From NCBI GenBank assembly GCA_000719695.1, contig JOHN01000024.1, forward strand, positions 62,001-126,000: DNA of 64,000 bases, given 5' to 3'. Source of the DNA: Streptomyces sp. NRRL F-6131. GTDB taxonomy: Bacteria > Actinomycetota > Actinomycetes > Streptomycetales > Streptomycetaceae. Positions 1 through 7,707 of the stretch are shown here, in pieces. Below the pieces are notes generated by a model that searched no databases, was not told the origin of the DNA, and worked only from the letters and a program-made list of their open reading frames with translations. Positions within the stretch are counted from its first letter, which is position 1. Each line of letters begins with the position of its first letter. The position numbers were made by a program, and so were the translations under genes.

Positions 1-92
1 CTCGCGGCTCCGCTCGGGGCTCCCGGGGGGGCGGGCGTCGGGCGGGGCGGGCGTCGGGCGAGGCGGGCGTCGGGCGTCGGGCGTCGGGCTCA
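1..92. repeat. GC-rich short tandem repeat upstream edge
   Basis: The first 90 bases consist largely of imperfect copies of a GGGCGTCGGGC unit, ending in three back-to-back GGGCGTC-type units just before the stop codon of the first gene. No gene is supported here. The tract sits downstream of the minus-strand gene that ends at 90 and has no clear hairpin with a distinct loop. Confidence 0.6.
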
Positions 93-980
93 GGCGATCG
101 CGAAGCCGTGCCGGACCTCGTCGAAGCGGCCGGCCGCGAGGTCCTGGTCGGAGATCCAGAAGGAGACGTTGACGCACTCGCCCCAGTCGGCGGCCAGGAC
201 GCCGCTCTCGATCTGGAGCAGCGGGCGGTGCCCCTCGGGTCGGCCCGTGTCGGTGTCGCACCAGCCCAGCAGCCGGACCGCGGGGCGCGGCAGCCCCTCG
301 GCGAGGTCCTGGGCGAGGTCGAGGGCGACCAGGAAGTCGTCCGGGAACAGCCGCTCCAGCTCGCGGTCCTGGTAGGACGGCGCGGACACCGCCCAGTCGG
401 CCCGGACCGGAACGGCGGGGACGGCGGGCGTGCTGCGGTCGGCGGCCGGCGCGGGCCTCGGCGGCGCACCGGCGGGCACGTGCAGCACCCGGCAGCCGCG
501 GCCGCTGAAGTCGGAGAGCCACTCGTCGTGGAAGAAGAGCAACAGGCCGTCGGCGGGCAGTGGCCAGCCCCCGGCGTCCGGCCCGGCGGACCGGAAGGCC
601 GCGGCGAGGGCGGCGCAGTCGAGCTGGGCGAGCAGTTGCATCGGACGGCCGGCGAACGCGGGCCAGTCGGTGCCCGTCGGCAGCGCCGGCAGCCCGCCGA
701 GCCGCCCGACCACCGCACCGTCCGCGTCACCCGTGCCCTCCGCTTCAGCCGCACCGTCCGCACCTGCTGCGACCGTGGCGTCGGGGCCGGCGGCGGTCGG
801 GGCCGGGGGCTCCCCCGACACGGGTTCGAGGACGAGGGAGGGGCGGAAGAGCCCGTGGACCAGGGGCGCCAGCTGCTCGCCGGCCCGGGCGCGGATCAGC
901 TCCGCGACAGCGCCGGGAATCGGCGGCGCACCCTCGACGGGCGCGGTCACGAGGGTCTCGGTGGTCACGGGTTCGGCCAT
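90..980 (-). CDS. YwqG-like (DUF1963) protein
   Basis: Predicted 296-residue cytoplasmic protein. The DUF1963/YwqG pattern is visible as a GRLGGLPALP segment near residue 95, a QLDCAALA strand, a LLFFHDEW strand in the middle, and a C-terminal LLQIESG...WGECVNVSFWI segment. The family is widespread and has no established biochemical role. Residues ~60-90 are an Ala/Gly/Asp-rich insertion that is probably disordered. I chose the ATG at 980 because the family homology begins shortly after it; an in-frame extension to 1121 encodes only a low-complexity, Cys/Arg-rich leader. It stands alone, with no partner gene close by on its strand. Confidence 0.8.
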   Translation of the reverse strand: MAEPVTTETLVTAPVEGAPPIPGAVAELIRARAGEQLAPLVHGLFRPSLVLEPVSGEPPAPTAAGPDATVAAGADGAAEAEGTGDADGAVVGRLGGLPALPTGTDWPAFAGRPMQLLAQLDCAALAAAFRSAGPDAGGWPLPADGLLLFFHDEWLSDFSGRGCRVLHVPAGAPPRPAPAADRSTPAVPAVPVRADWAVSAPSYQDRELERLFPDDFLVALDLAQDLAEGLPRPAVRLLGWCDTDTGRPEGHRPLLQIESGVLAADWGECVNVSFWISDQDLAAGRFDEVRHGFAIA

Positions 981-1175
981 GCGCCAACCCTGCCACGAGG
1001 GTCCGACAACGCGGGCCGGCCGGCCGCCGGTGCAGCGCGGCCCGGTGGCGGGAGCACGGCCGCACCGCGCGCACGCAACCGGCGAAGCCCCGTCAGGTGC
1101 CGGTACGGGGGTGATCGGCACCTGACGGGGGCGGGCCGACGACCGGTCGGCCGGTCGGCCCGGGCGGGAGAGGAC

Positions 1176-1685
1176 TCAGGAGCAGACGACCTCGTTGCCG
1201 GGGAGCGAGAAGATGCCGGAGTCGCTGGCCGAACCCGACGCGTACTCGTAGTAGAGGTACGTGTAGAAGTCGATCCGCGCGCCGTCGCCGCAGACCGAGT
1301 CGCTGCCGATGGTGTAGGTCAGGGTGACGGTGGTGGTGGCGCCGGCCGCGACGGGGACGGAGTGGTGGACGAGGCCGCTGGTGGCGCCGGTGTCGCAGGT
1401 GGTGACGTTTCCGCCGCAGGAGGAGAAGGCGTACTTCAGGCCGGTGTTGAGGGTGGTGCCGTAGGTCGGCTGGACGGACTCGTAGACGAACTGCGCCGGG
1501 GTGTCGTGCGGGTTGGTCAGGGTCAGCGTCAGGGTGACGTCGGAGCCGGGGGTGGCCGTGGCCTTGTCGACGGAGACGGACAGCAGCGGGGTGTCCGCGT
1601 GGGCGGGGGTGACCGACAGCAGCAGGCCGACGAGGAGGGCGAGGATCGCGGGCAGGCCGGTACGGCTCAGAAATGAAGTGCTCAT
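1176..1685 (-). CDS. Secreted protein with DUF11-like beta-sandwich domain
   Basis: Predicted 169-residue exported protein. The N-terminus has a short basic segment, a hydrophobic core rich in Leu/Ala, and an A-H-A site before Asp-Thr-Pro, a standard Sec signal peptide of about 28 residues. The mature part starts with LLSVSVDKATATPGSDVTLT, typical of extracellular CARDB/DUF11-type beta-sandwich domains. Cys residues in SSCGGNVTTCD, DSVCGDGAR and the C-terminal VVCS could form two disulfides. No catalytic motif is visible, so it is probably a surface or adhesive protein. The ATG at 1685 is chosen because it directly precedes the signal peptide. Confidence 0.7.
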   Translation of the reverse strand: MSTSFLSRTGLPAILALLVGLLLSVTPAHADTPLLSVSVDKATATPGSDVTLTLTLTNPHDTPAQFVYESVQPTYGTTLNTGLKYAFSSCGGNVTTCDTGATSGLVHHSVPVAAGATTTVTLTYTIGSDSVCGDGARIDFYTYLYYEYASGSASDSGIFSLPGNEVVCS

Positions 1686-1839
1686 GACCAATGAGCGTAG
1701 GTGGCGGGTGCGCGCACCGACGGCCGCCTCCGCACCGGTCCGTACCGGCATATGACAGCGGAGCGGACGCCGGGGGCCATTCCGCTCCGGTTCCGCCCGT
1801 CCGGCGACGGCCGGACCCCTACCCTCCGCGCCGGGCGGC

Positions 1840-3336
1840 TCAGAGCGGCGAGGGCAGGATGGCGCAGAGCGCCTCCACCGCCGCCGGGTAGGCGTGGTCG
1901 GGCGGAGTCCCGTAGCCCACTACCAGGCCGTCCGTCGCCGGCATCGCCTCCGGCGCGAGCAGCGGGTGCCGGTAGTCCGCCAGCCCGTCCAGCGCGAGCC
2001 CCCGGTAGGCGGCCGCCTTGAGCACCGAACGCTCCGTGCCCGGGGCGAGCCGCAGCACCGCGTGCAGCCCGGCCGCGATCCCGGTGACCTCGATGTGCGG
2101 GGCGCGCTCGGCCAGCGCACCGACCAGCCGGTCCCGGCGGTCCCGGTAGCGCCGGCGCATCCGCCGGACGTGCCGGTCGTAGCCGCCGGAGTCGATGAAC
2201 TCGGCAAGGGTCAGCTGGTCCAGCGCGCTCGCCCAGGCCTCGCGCTCGCCCTTGGCCTCGAGCACCCGGTCCACCAGGTGGTCGGGCAGCACCATCCAGC
2301 CGAGGCGCAGCGCGGGGCTGAGGCTCTTGCTGGCCGTCCCGAGGTAGACCACCCGCTCCGGGTCCAGGCCCTGCAGTGCGCCGACCGGCTGCCGGTCGTA
2401 GCGGAACTCCCCGTCGTAGTCGTCCTCCAGCACCAGCCCGCCGCTGCCGCGCGCCCAGTCGACCACCGCCGCGCGGCGGCCCGGGTGCAGCGGTCCCCCG
2501 GTCGGGAACTGGTGGGCGGTCGTGAGCAGCGCCGTGCGGACCTCCGGCCGCTCCGTCAACCCACCCACCCGCGCGCCGTGTTCGTCGAGCGGGAGCGGGA
2601 CGGTGGTGACCCCGGCGGCGGCCAGCAGACCGCGGTGGAAGGCCAGCCCGTACCCCTCGACGGCGAGCGCTCCGGCGGTGCGGGCGGGGAGCGCGGCGCG
2701 CGGGCCGTCGAACAGCAGCCGCAGCGCGTGGGCGAAGCCGGAACAGATCACGATCCGGTCGGGATCGGTGCGGACGCCGCGGGCCCGGGCGAGGTAGTCG
2801 GCGAGGACCTCGCGCAGTTCGCGCCGGCCCTGCGGATCGCCGGGCCCGAACGCCTCGTTGGGCGCGGCCGTGAGCGCCCGCCGCCCGGCGGCGAGCCAGG
2901 CGGTGCGCGGGAAGGCGGCGGCGTCGGGCTGCCCCTGGCGCAGGTCGTGGGCGGGGCGCGGCGGCCGGGAGGAGCGGCGGGCCCTGGTCGGGGGGACGGG
3001 TTCGGCCCGTTCGGCGACGGTGGTGCCCGAGCCCTGGCGGGCGGTGAGCCAGCCCTCGGCGACCAGTTCGGCGTAGGCGTCGGCGGCGGTGTTGCGGGCG
3101 ATGCCGAGGTCGGCGGCGAGCGCCCGGTAGGGCGGCAGCCGGGTGCCGGGGGCCAGTCGACCGCTGCGGATCGCCTCCCGGAGGGCGGCCATCAGGGCGG
3201 CCCGGCGACTGCCGGTGGCGGGCAGGTCGAGGTGCAGGTCGGCACCGGACGGGCCCTCGCCGGACTCGTCCCCGCCGGACGCTCCGGCGGTGCTGCGGCG
3301 GGGCGGCCGGGGCGGATCGGCCGGGGTGTCCGTCAT
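1840..3336 (-). CDS. MocR/PdxR-family transcriptional regulator (GntR wHTH plus aminotransferase-like domain)
   Basis: Predicted 498 residues. A disordered leader of ~35 residues is followed by a GntR-type winged helix (residues ~40-105, with GTRLPPYRALAADLGIARNT) and a fold-type-I aminotransferase-like domain (~125-495). The PLP lysine lies in GTASKSLSPALRLGW, and EDDYDGEFRYDRQP carries the conserved Asp/Tyr cofactor contacts. MocR proteins usually bind PLP as an effector and control B6, GABA or taurine genes. No pdxST or gab genes are adjacent, so its targets are unknown. The start is an ATG at 3336; a GTG two codons upstream is equally possible. Confidence 0.88.
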   Translation of the reverse strand: MTDTPADPPRPPRRSTAGASGGDESGEGPSGADLHLDLPATGSRRAALMAALREAIRSGRLAPGTRLPPYRALAADLGIARNTAADAYAELVAEGWLTARQGSGTTVAERAEPVPPTRARRSSRPPRPAHDLRQGQPDAAAFPRTAWLAAGRRALTAAPNEAFGPGDPQGRRELREVLADYLARARGVRTDPDRIVICSGFAHALRLLFDGPRAALPARTAGALAVEGYGLAFHRGLLAAAGVTTVPLPLDEHGARVGGLTERPEVRTALLTTAHQFPTGGPLHPGRRAAVVDWARGSGGLVLEDDYDGEFRYDRQPVGALQGLDPERVVYLGTASKSLSPALRLGWMVLPDHLVDRVLEAKGEREAWASALDQLTLAEFIDSGGYDRHVRRMRRRYRDRRDRLVGALAERAPHIEVTGIAAGLHAVLRLAPGTERSVLKAAAYRGLALDGLADYRHPLLAPEAMPATDGLVVGYGTPPDHAYPAAVEALCAILPSPL

Positions 3337-3431
3337 GGTCACGCAGCCTATCGCCGGTCCCCGGCGGCCCCCGGGGCGGGCCTGCCGTCCCCGGGCGCCG
3401 CCGGGTCGGACGACCCGGCGCTCGTCGTCGG

Positions 3432-3719
3432 TCAGTCGATCCGGATCGAGTCGACGATGAAGGCGCGCACGTCGTTGCGGGTGCGCTCGGCGAGCGTCGA
3501 GTCGGTGGAGTAGGCGCTGACGGTCAGCCAGATGTTGCCGGACTGCGGGACGCAGACGACGGTGGCGATCACGTTCGCGTTGCCGCCGATCACCTGGTAG
3601 TCGCCGTCGCCCGCGAGGTCCCAGACCTGGAAGCCCTGGCGCAGCAGCGCGGTCTGGGCCAGGCCGAGGCAGTCGCCGAGGGTGTCGTTCTTGGTGAAGG
3701 TGCCCCAGTGTGCGTACAT
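3432..3719 (-). CDS. Small hypothetical protein
   Basis: Predicted 95-residue soluble protein starting MYAHWGTFTKND. It has no signal peptide or membrane segment. An alternating pattern (QVIGGNANVIATVVCVPQ followed by NIWLTVSAYSTDS) suggests two beta strands and then a helix, like small alpha/beta proteins found in actinomycetes. I do not recognise a named family. Codon use is typical for the window and a start ATG at 3719 is clear, so the gene is probably real. The region upstream (3720-4167) has no other gene. Confidence 0.65.
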   Translation of the reverse strand: MYAHWGTFTKNDTLGDCLGLAQTALLRQGFQVWDLAGDGDYQVIGGNANVIATVVCVPQSGNIWLTVSAYSTDSTLAERTRNDVRAFIVDSIRID

Positions 3720-4167
3720 GCGCGTCTCCCGTTCGTGCCGTGGTGGCGGCCGTCGGCCGGGGTCGACGGACCCCCGGCCGCGGCCGTGCATCGAGAGTCG
3801 GCGGGCGGGTGTCCCGGACGCACGGGGCCGGGGTCCCGTTCCGGCCCGGTCTTCCGGGCCGGGACACCGGGGCACCGGATACCGGAAGGGCCGTGCCGGC
3901 AGGGAACGGGGCGCCCGGCGGGTGGACGGCGGCGCGCGTCGGACGGCGGCCGGGCCGACGCCGGTCGGACGCCGGTCGGCACGGCTCGGGGCACGGCTCG
4001 GGGCACGGCTCGGGGCACGGCCGCACCACAGGGATCGCCGGGCCGCCCCTCCGGCGCGCCGGTCGGGCGGCGGGGCTCCTGCATCGGTGTGCGATGACGA
4101 CTGCAATCGGGTGATCACATGGTCGGATTATGTCGTCATGGGCGTGTCGACTGGCTATTCCTTCGCC
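3720..4167. other. Intergenic region with 12-bp tandem repeats and divergent promoters
   Basis: A 448-bp region between a minus-strand gene starting at 3719 and the chaplin gene starting at 4168. It contains 3.4 copies of the 12-bp unit CACGGCTCGGGG at 3980-4020. Close to the chaplin start is an 8-bp inverted repeat, ATGACGAC (4094-4101) and GTCGTCAT (4132-4139), separated by 30 bases in a relatively AT-rich stretch. Long open frames cross the region on both strands, but they are GC-driven shadows without family signatures. Confidence 0.5.
3980..4020. repeat. 12-bp tandem repeat, 3.4 copies
   Basis: Exact direct repeats of CACGGCTCGGGG in non-coding DNA upstream of the small hypothetical gene. 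Three full copies and a five-base partial copy are present with no mismatch. Confidence 0.85.
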
Positions 4168-4464
4168 ATGACCAACACCAGGAAGTACCTGCTCGCCGCC
4201 GGCCTCAGCGCCGCGCTGGCGGTCCTGTCCGCCGGCCCCGCCTTCGCGGGCGACTGCGACAGCACCGGCCACCACGCCCCCACCGCGCCCGTCCTCAACG
4301 GCTTCGAGGGCTTCGACGGCGGCGGCACCGTCTGCATCAACCAGGGCGGCGCCTACGCCAACGGCGTGGTGGCCAACTCCCCGGGCGTGCTCTCCGGCAA
4401 CCAGATCCAGATCCCGATCAATCTCCAGCTCAACGTCTGCGGCAACAGCCTGTCCGTCCTGTAG
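4168..4464 (+). CDS. Chaplin-like secreted hydrophobic surface protein
   Basis: Predicted 98 residues. The signal peptide (MTNTRKYLLAAGLSAALAVL...AFA) is followed by GDCD at the mature N-terminus. The C-terminal part contains NSPGVLSGNQIQIPINLQLN and then VCGNSLSVL, which matches the chaplin core (short mature domain, SPGxxSGN, alternating hydrophobic strand, VCGN). Chaplins self-assemble into amyloid fibrils on aerial hyphae and spores. The segment between the signal and the core (STGHHAPTAP...TVCINQGGAYANGVVAN) is longer than in ChpE-H, and the protein stops right after the VCGN strand without the usual final Cys. There is no sortase motif. A good Shine-Dalgarno is not visible; an ATG ten codons upstream is an alternative. 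Confidence 0.75.
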   Translation: MTNTRKYLLAAGLSAALAVLSAGPAFAGDCDSTGHHAPTAPVLNGFEGFDGGGTVCINQGGAYANGVVANSPGVLSGNQIQIPINLQLNVCGNSLSVL

Positions 4465-4520
4465 ACGCCGTCCGACCGGCGCCCGCGGTTCGCCCCGGCG
4501 CCCACCCGCAGGAACACCGC

Positions 4521-4560
4521 GAGGGCTGCGGCCCCGGCACCCGCCGGGACCGCAGCCCTC
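4521..4560 (+). terminator. Strong rho-independent-type hairpin after the chaplin gene
   Basis: A 17-bp stem with one C/A mismatch (positions 4521-4538 paired with 4543-4560) and an ACCC loop. It begins GAGGGCTGCGG and closes CCGCAGCCCTC. It lies 57 bases after the chaplin stop and before the convergent stress-protein stop at 4617, so it may serve both. Confidence 0.8.
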
Positions 4561-4616
4561 TCCCCCGATGACGGCCTCCGGCCTCGTGCCGACTACGGCC
4601 ACGGCTACGGCTACGG

Positions 4617-5141
4617 CTACGGCACCACCGTGACCGGCCAGCGGCCCGCCTTCACCAGCCGTACGGCGACCGAGCCGATCACCCGGTGCCCGGCCTGCTC
4701 GGAGGCGCCGACCACCACCGCGTCCGCCCGCAGCTCGTCCGCCAACCGCGCCAGGCCCGTGTACGGGTCGCCGCGCACGGTCAGGAACCGCCAGTCCACC
4801 CGCCAGACGTCGCGCAGCCGGTGCTCGGCCTCGCGGAGCGCGTCCAGCAGCTCGTCGGCGATCTCCCGGGTGGTCTCCTCGACGGCCGCACCGGCGAGCG
4901 CGGTGGCCGCGCCCAGCACCGGCTGGACGTAGGCGACCGCCAGCGTGGCGTGCTGCCGCCGGGCCAGGCCCGCCGCGTAGGCGGTCGCCCGCCAGGAGGA
5001 GTCCGAGCCGTCCAGGCCCGCCACGATCATCTTCGGGCCGTCGGTGCCCAGCTCGAACCCGGCCGGGGCGACCGCCGCGCCCGGCTCCTCGGCCCCGTCG
5101 GCGGCCGCCGCGCCCTGCTCCGCATCGCTGTCGTTGCTCAT
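4617..5141 (-). CDS. Universal stress protein (UspA family), single domain
   Basis: Predicted 174 residues. An acidic, Ala/Glu-rich leader of ~35 residues precedes a single Usp domain. The domain starts KMIVAGLDGSDSSWRAT (strand plus ATP-site loop), continues with the LAVAYVQPV strand, and ends GASEQAGHRVIGSVAVRLVK, which approximates the ATP-binding G-x2-G-x9-G(S/T) motif of nucleotide-binding Usp proteins. Most actinomycete Usp proteins have two domains; this one has one. It is monocistronic and convergent with the chaplin gene. The expected role is an ATP- or cNMP-responsive stress adaptor, known from the family only. Confidence 0.85.
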   Translation of the reverse strand: MSNDSDAEQGAAAADGAEEPGAAVAPAGFELGTDGPKMIVAGLDGSDSSWRATAYAAGLARRQHATLAVAYVQPVLGAATALAGAAVEETTREIADELLDALREAEHRLRDVWRVDWRFLTVRGDPYTGLARLADELRADAVVVGASEQAGHRVIGSVAVRLVKAGRWPVTVVP

Positions 5142-5443
5142 GGCCCGAGGCTATGCCGGACACGGTGGGTGACGACACGGGGCACGGCGGGTGAGGGCTG
5201 TGGTGCGGGCCACCCGGCCCGGCCGCCGAGCCCCTCCCCGCACCCCGATTCGCGCACGCGCCGGGGCCCGTCCGTCACCCGCCGTCGACCGTGTGTGCGG
5301 CCTCACAGGCCCCTTGGTGTGGCCCGGGCCACTTCCGCGCAAGGTTTGATCTTGAAAAATGGGGCATTTGCCTTCAAATCAGCCCATTTTCATGATCCCT
5401 ACTGGCGGTAACCCCGCTCTGACGTGGCTAAACCTGCGAATCC
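5142..5443 (+). promoter_or_regulatory. AT-rich leader and promoter region of the Rpf-like gene
   Basis: Most of this 302-bp gap is ordinary GC-rich DNA, but 5341-5440 is clearly AT-richer than its surroundings (for example TTTGATCTTGAAAAATGG and CAAATCAGCCCATTTTCATG). It also carries an imperfect palindrome TACTGGCGGTA at about 5400-5410. The composition suggests a promoter and a long 5' leader for the downstream secreted transglycosylase. Rpf genes of this lineage are often controlled by a c-di-AMP (ydaO) riboswitch, but I could not match its conserved core here. Confidence 0.45.
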
Positions 5444-5899
5444 TTGAATCACCACCACGGCACCCGTAACTTCGAATGCGTTGCACCGAGCAAGCCGCTC
5501 ACCAGGGCCTCACCGCCCCGGAGCCCGCCCGGTGCCACCACCATCGCCACCAAGCGTCGCAACCGCGTCCGGATGGCTCTGATGGCCGGGGCCCTCACCG
5601 CCCTGCCGGTGGCCGGCCTCGTCACGGCCAACGCCGCCTCCGCCGCCCCCGCCGGCGTCTGGGACAAGGTCGCCCAGTGCGAGGCCACCGGCAACTGGGC
5701 CATCAACTCCGGCAACGGCTTCTACGGCGGCCTGCAGTTCACCTCCTCCACCTGGGCCGCCTTCGGCGGCACCTCCTACGCCCCGCAGGCGCACCAGGCC
5801 ACCAAGGCCGAGCAGATCGCCATCGGCGAGAAGGTCCTCGCCGCCCAGGGCCCCGGCGCCTGGCCCGTCTGCTCCGTCAAGGCCGGCCTCAGCAAGTAA
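5444..5899 (+). CDS. Secreted Rpf-type transglycosylase
   Basis: Predicted 151 residues with a TTG start. [19 protein letters not shown], ending at AASA/APAG, forms a Sec signal peptide. The mature protein is essentially one resuscitation-promoting-factor/transglycosylase domain: [20 protein letters not shown] (catalytic Glu in the QCEATGNW motif), [12 protein letters not shown], and a closing GPGAWPVCS. Rpf proteins cleave peptidoglycan to promote germination and resuscitation. There is no LysM or G5 domain, so this is a minimal Rpf. The start is doubtful: about 40 residues precede the basic n-region and no strong ribosome site is visible at 5444. The only other in-frame ATG, at 5573, would remove the basic residues. 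Confidence 0.8.
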   Translation: MNHHHGTRNFECVAPSKPLTRASPPRSPPGATTIATKRRNRVRMALMAGALTALPVAGLVTANAASAAPAGVWDKVAQCEATGNWAINSGNGFYGGLQFTSSTWAAFGGTSYAPQAHQATKAEQIAIGEKVLAAQGPGAWPVCSVKAGLSK

Positions 5900-5990
5900 G
5901 GCCGCCCGGCCCCCGCACGCCAGGGGGCGCACCACGACACACGCCGCTGCACCCGCACCGCGCCCCCCGAGGGCCGGTCCGGTGTCCAGC

Positions 5991-6023
5991 GGCGTCGTGC
6001 GTTCCCCGGCGTCGTGCGTTCCC
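5991..6023. repeat. 16-bp direct repeat
   Basis: Two exact copies of GGCGTCGTGCGTTCCC (5991-6006 and 6008-6023) separated by one base, in the gap between the Rpf-like gene and the DinB gene. No function is apparent. Confidence 0.7.
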
Positions 6024-6155
6024 GGCGGCGGGAGGCAACCCGACCGAAAATCCGTGGCCGGACGACCGCCGGTGTGGCAGGGTGCGGGCGAGCGGGCCGG
6101 GGACGTCCGGCGCCGCCCCCGCGCGCCCGACCCGGGCCACCGAAGGAGCGTCCCG

Positions 6156-6788
6156 ATGTCCCTGCCGGCCCGTCTGGTCCCCCTGCTCGACACCTACGAC
6201 TTCGCGCGCAAGCGCCTCGCCGACCGTCTGGCCGGGCCCGTGGTGGACAGCGGCAACGGCACCGACGTCCCGGTCGGCCCGCTGACCGACGAGGAGTACC
6301 TCTGGGAGCCGTTCCCCGGCTGCTGGTCGGTCCGCCGGCACGCGGACGGCCCCGGCGAGCGGGCCACCCGACTGGACGGCTCCGGCCCGTGGGGCCGGGA
6401 CGCCGCGCCGCACCCGCACCCGGTGCCGCCGCCGTTCACCACCCTGGCCTGGCGGCTGAGCCACCTCACCGAGCTGCTGGCGCTGCGCGCCGACCACACC
6501 ACCGGCACCCACAGCCTGACCAGGGAGGACTTCCCGGTGCCCGGCGACGCGGCCGCCGCGCTCACCGCCTTCGACGCCGCCGCGGACGCCTGGCGGGCGA
6601 CCCTGCTGGCGGCCGACGACGTCGTGCTCGACACCGTCGGACACAGCGTGTACCCGTACGGCGGCGACGCGGAGGAGCGCTTCGTCGACGTCGTGTGGTG
6701 GGTCAACCAGGAGCTGCTCCACCACGGTGCGGAGATCGCCCTGCTCCGCGACCTCCACCTGCACCACCACCGGGTCCGCCCGGCGTAG
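6156..6788 (+). CDS. DinB-family protein
   Basis: Predicted 210 residues, all helical. The DinB/YfiT-like four-helix bundle pattern is visible as LVPLLDTYDFARKRLADRLA at the start, then LTDEEYLWEPFPGCWSVR, then WRLSHLTELLALR in the middle, with a late VVWWVNQELLHHGAEIALLR helix. His residues in the SHLTE and ELLHHGAE segments fit the metal-binding triad of the family. Related actinobacterial proteins are mycothiol- or bacillithiol-dependent transferases, but the substrate cannot be told. A good ribosome site (AAGGAG at 6143-6148) fixes the ATG at 6156. Confidence 0.85.
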   Translation: MSLPARLVPLLDTYDFARKRLADRLAGPVVDSGNGTDVPVGPLTDEEYLWEPFPGCWSVRRHADGPGERATRLDGSGPWGRDAAPHPHPVPPPFTTLAWRLSHLTELLALRADHTTGTHSLTREDFPVPGDAAAALTAFDAAADAWRATLLAADDVVLDTVGHSVYPYGGDAEERFVDVVWWVNQELLHHGAEIALLRDLHLHHHRVRPA

Positions 6789-6831
6789 TCGCCGCCCGGG
6801 CGGGTCCGCGGCTCAGGCAGGTGCGGGAAGG

Positions 6832-7545
6832 TCAGACCACCCGGACGCGGGCCCGGTCGTGGAGACGGCGGGCGCTGTCACCGAGGCGGGTGGCGTGGAG
6901 CGTGCCGGCCGGGCCGCCCGCGAGTTCCTCCGTGGTGGTGACGCCGACGACCGTGTCGGTGCCGGTGCCGGTCCGGGGGTCGAAGGGCGCCAAGTGCTGG
7001 CCTCCGCTCGCGCCGTGCGACATGTCGCAGGACTCGCTTCACAGCAGGGATGCCACGGTGCCGGGACGGGCCGGACCGGACCGGACAGAACTGGACCGGC
7101 ACAGTGGATCATGCGGGAGCCGCTGTACTTGCCGTCGGGGTTGTTCAGCCGGTCCGTCGGATACCCGAAGGCGTGCACGAACTCGCCCTCGGTGGGCCGG
7201 GTGAACGCGCTCTACTGGCTGCCGGTGACGTCCGCGATCGTGCCGCCCGGATCGGCGTCCCAGCGGGAGGAGGTGGCCGTGCTCCTGGCAGTGAACCCGC
7301 CCAGCGGCCTCGTGCCGTTGCGGTAGCCCGGGACGAAGTACACGTCGTGGTGCCAGGTGTCGGCGGCGGTCGGGGCGCCGACGCCCCGCAGACAGTGCGC
7401 CGCCGTGATCACCGTGCTGCGGGTTGACGCCGGTGACGACCGTCGCGGTGCAGCTGCCGTCGTAGCCGTCGGAGAAGGTGAAGAAGAGCCGCCCGACGCG
7501 CCTGCGAACGGGGCGGGGTCCGGTAAAGAGGTCTCGGCCGCGCAT
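6832..7545 (-). pseudogene. Degraded trypsin-like (S1) serine protease
   Basis: Read on the minus strand, the fragments join into one chymotrypsin-fold protease. They are GRLFFTFSDGYDGSCTATVV, then STVITAAHCLRG (catalytic His), then VYFVPGYRNGTRPLGG and FVHAFGYPTDRLNNPDGK, then CDMSHGASGGQHLAPF (catalytic Ser in GASGG). They do not lie in one frame. A one-base shift occurs near a CCC run at ~7421-7423, a TAG stop interrupts at 7212-7214, and a second frame change with a scrambled GGTCC-rich tract lies at ~7030-7100. The first shift could be a sequencing error, but all three together indicate a dead gene. No clear signal peptide remains upstream. Confidence 0.8.
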
Positions 7546-7707
7546 CGCCTGACCACGCCGCCGGACGACGTCCCGTGCCGGGGCGGGCCCGGGACGCGAC
7601 GGTCGACCCGGCCGGGCCGGGGACGCGCCGTCGGCCGAACGAGGTCCGCCAGTATCCTTTACGGACTGTCGGGTCTGATGGCGTACCAGGATGAGGGGAG
7701 TGCAGCC

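Noticed and set aside
1840-5178. A single 1112-residue minus-strand open frame
   Set aside because: Only its 3' third (to 3336) is a real gene. The rest overlaps the chaplin, stress-protein and small hypothetical genes in other frames and is Arg/Gly/Ala-rich, as expected from GC-driven shadow frames.
5142-5443. c-di-AMP (ydaO) riboswitch upstream of the Rpf-like gene
   Set aside because: The stretch GACGTGGCTAAACCTGCG weakly recalls the conserved 3' core, but the other conserved blocks and a plausible fold are not visible. Without a covariance scan I do not call it.
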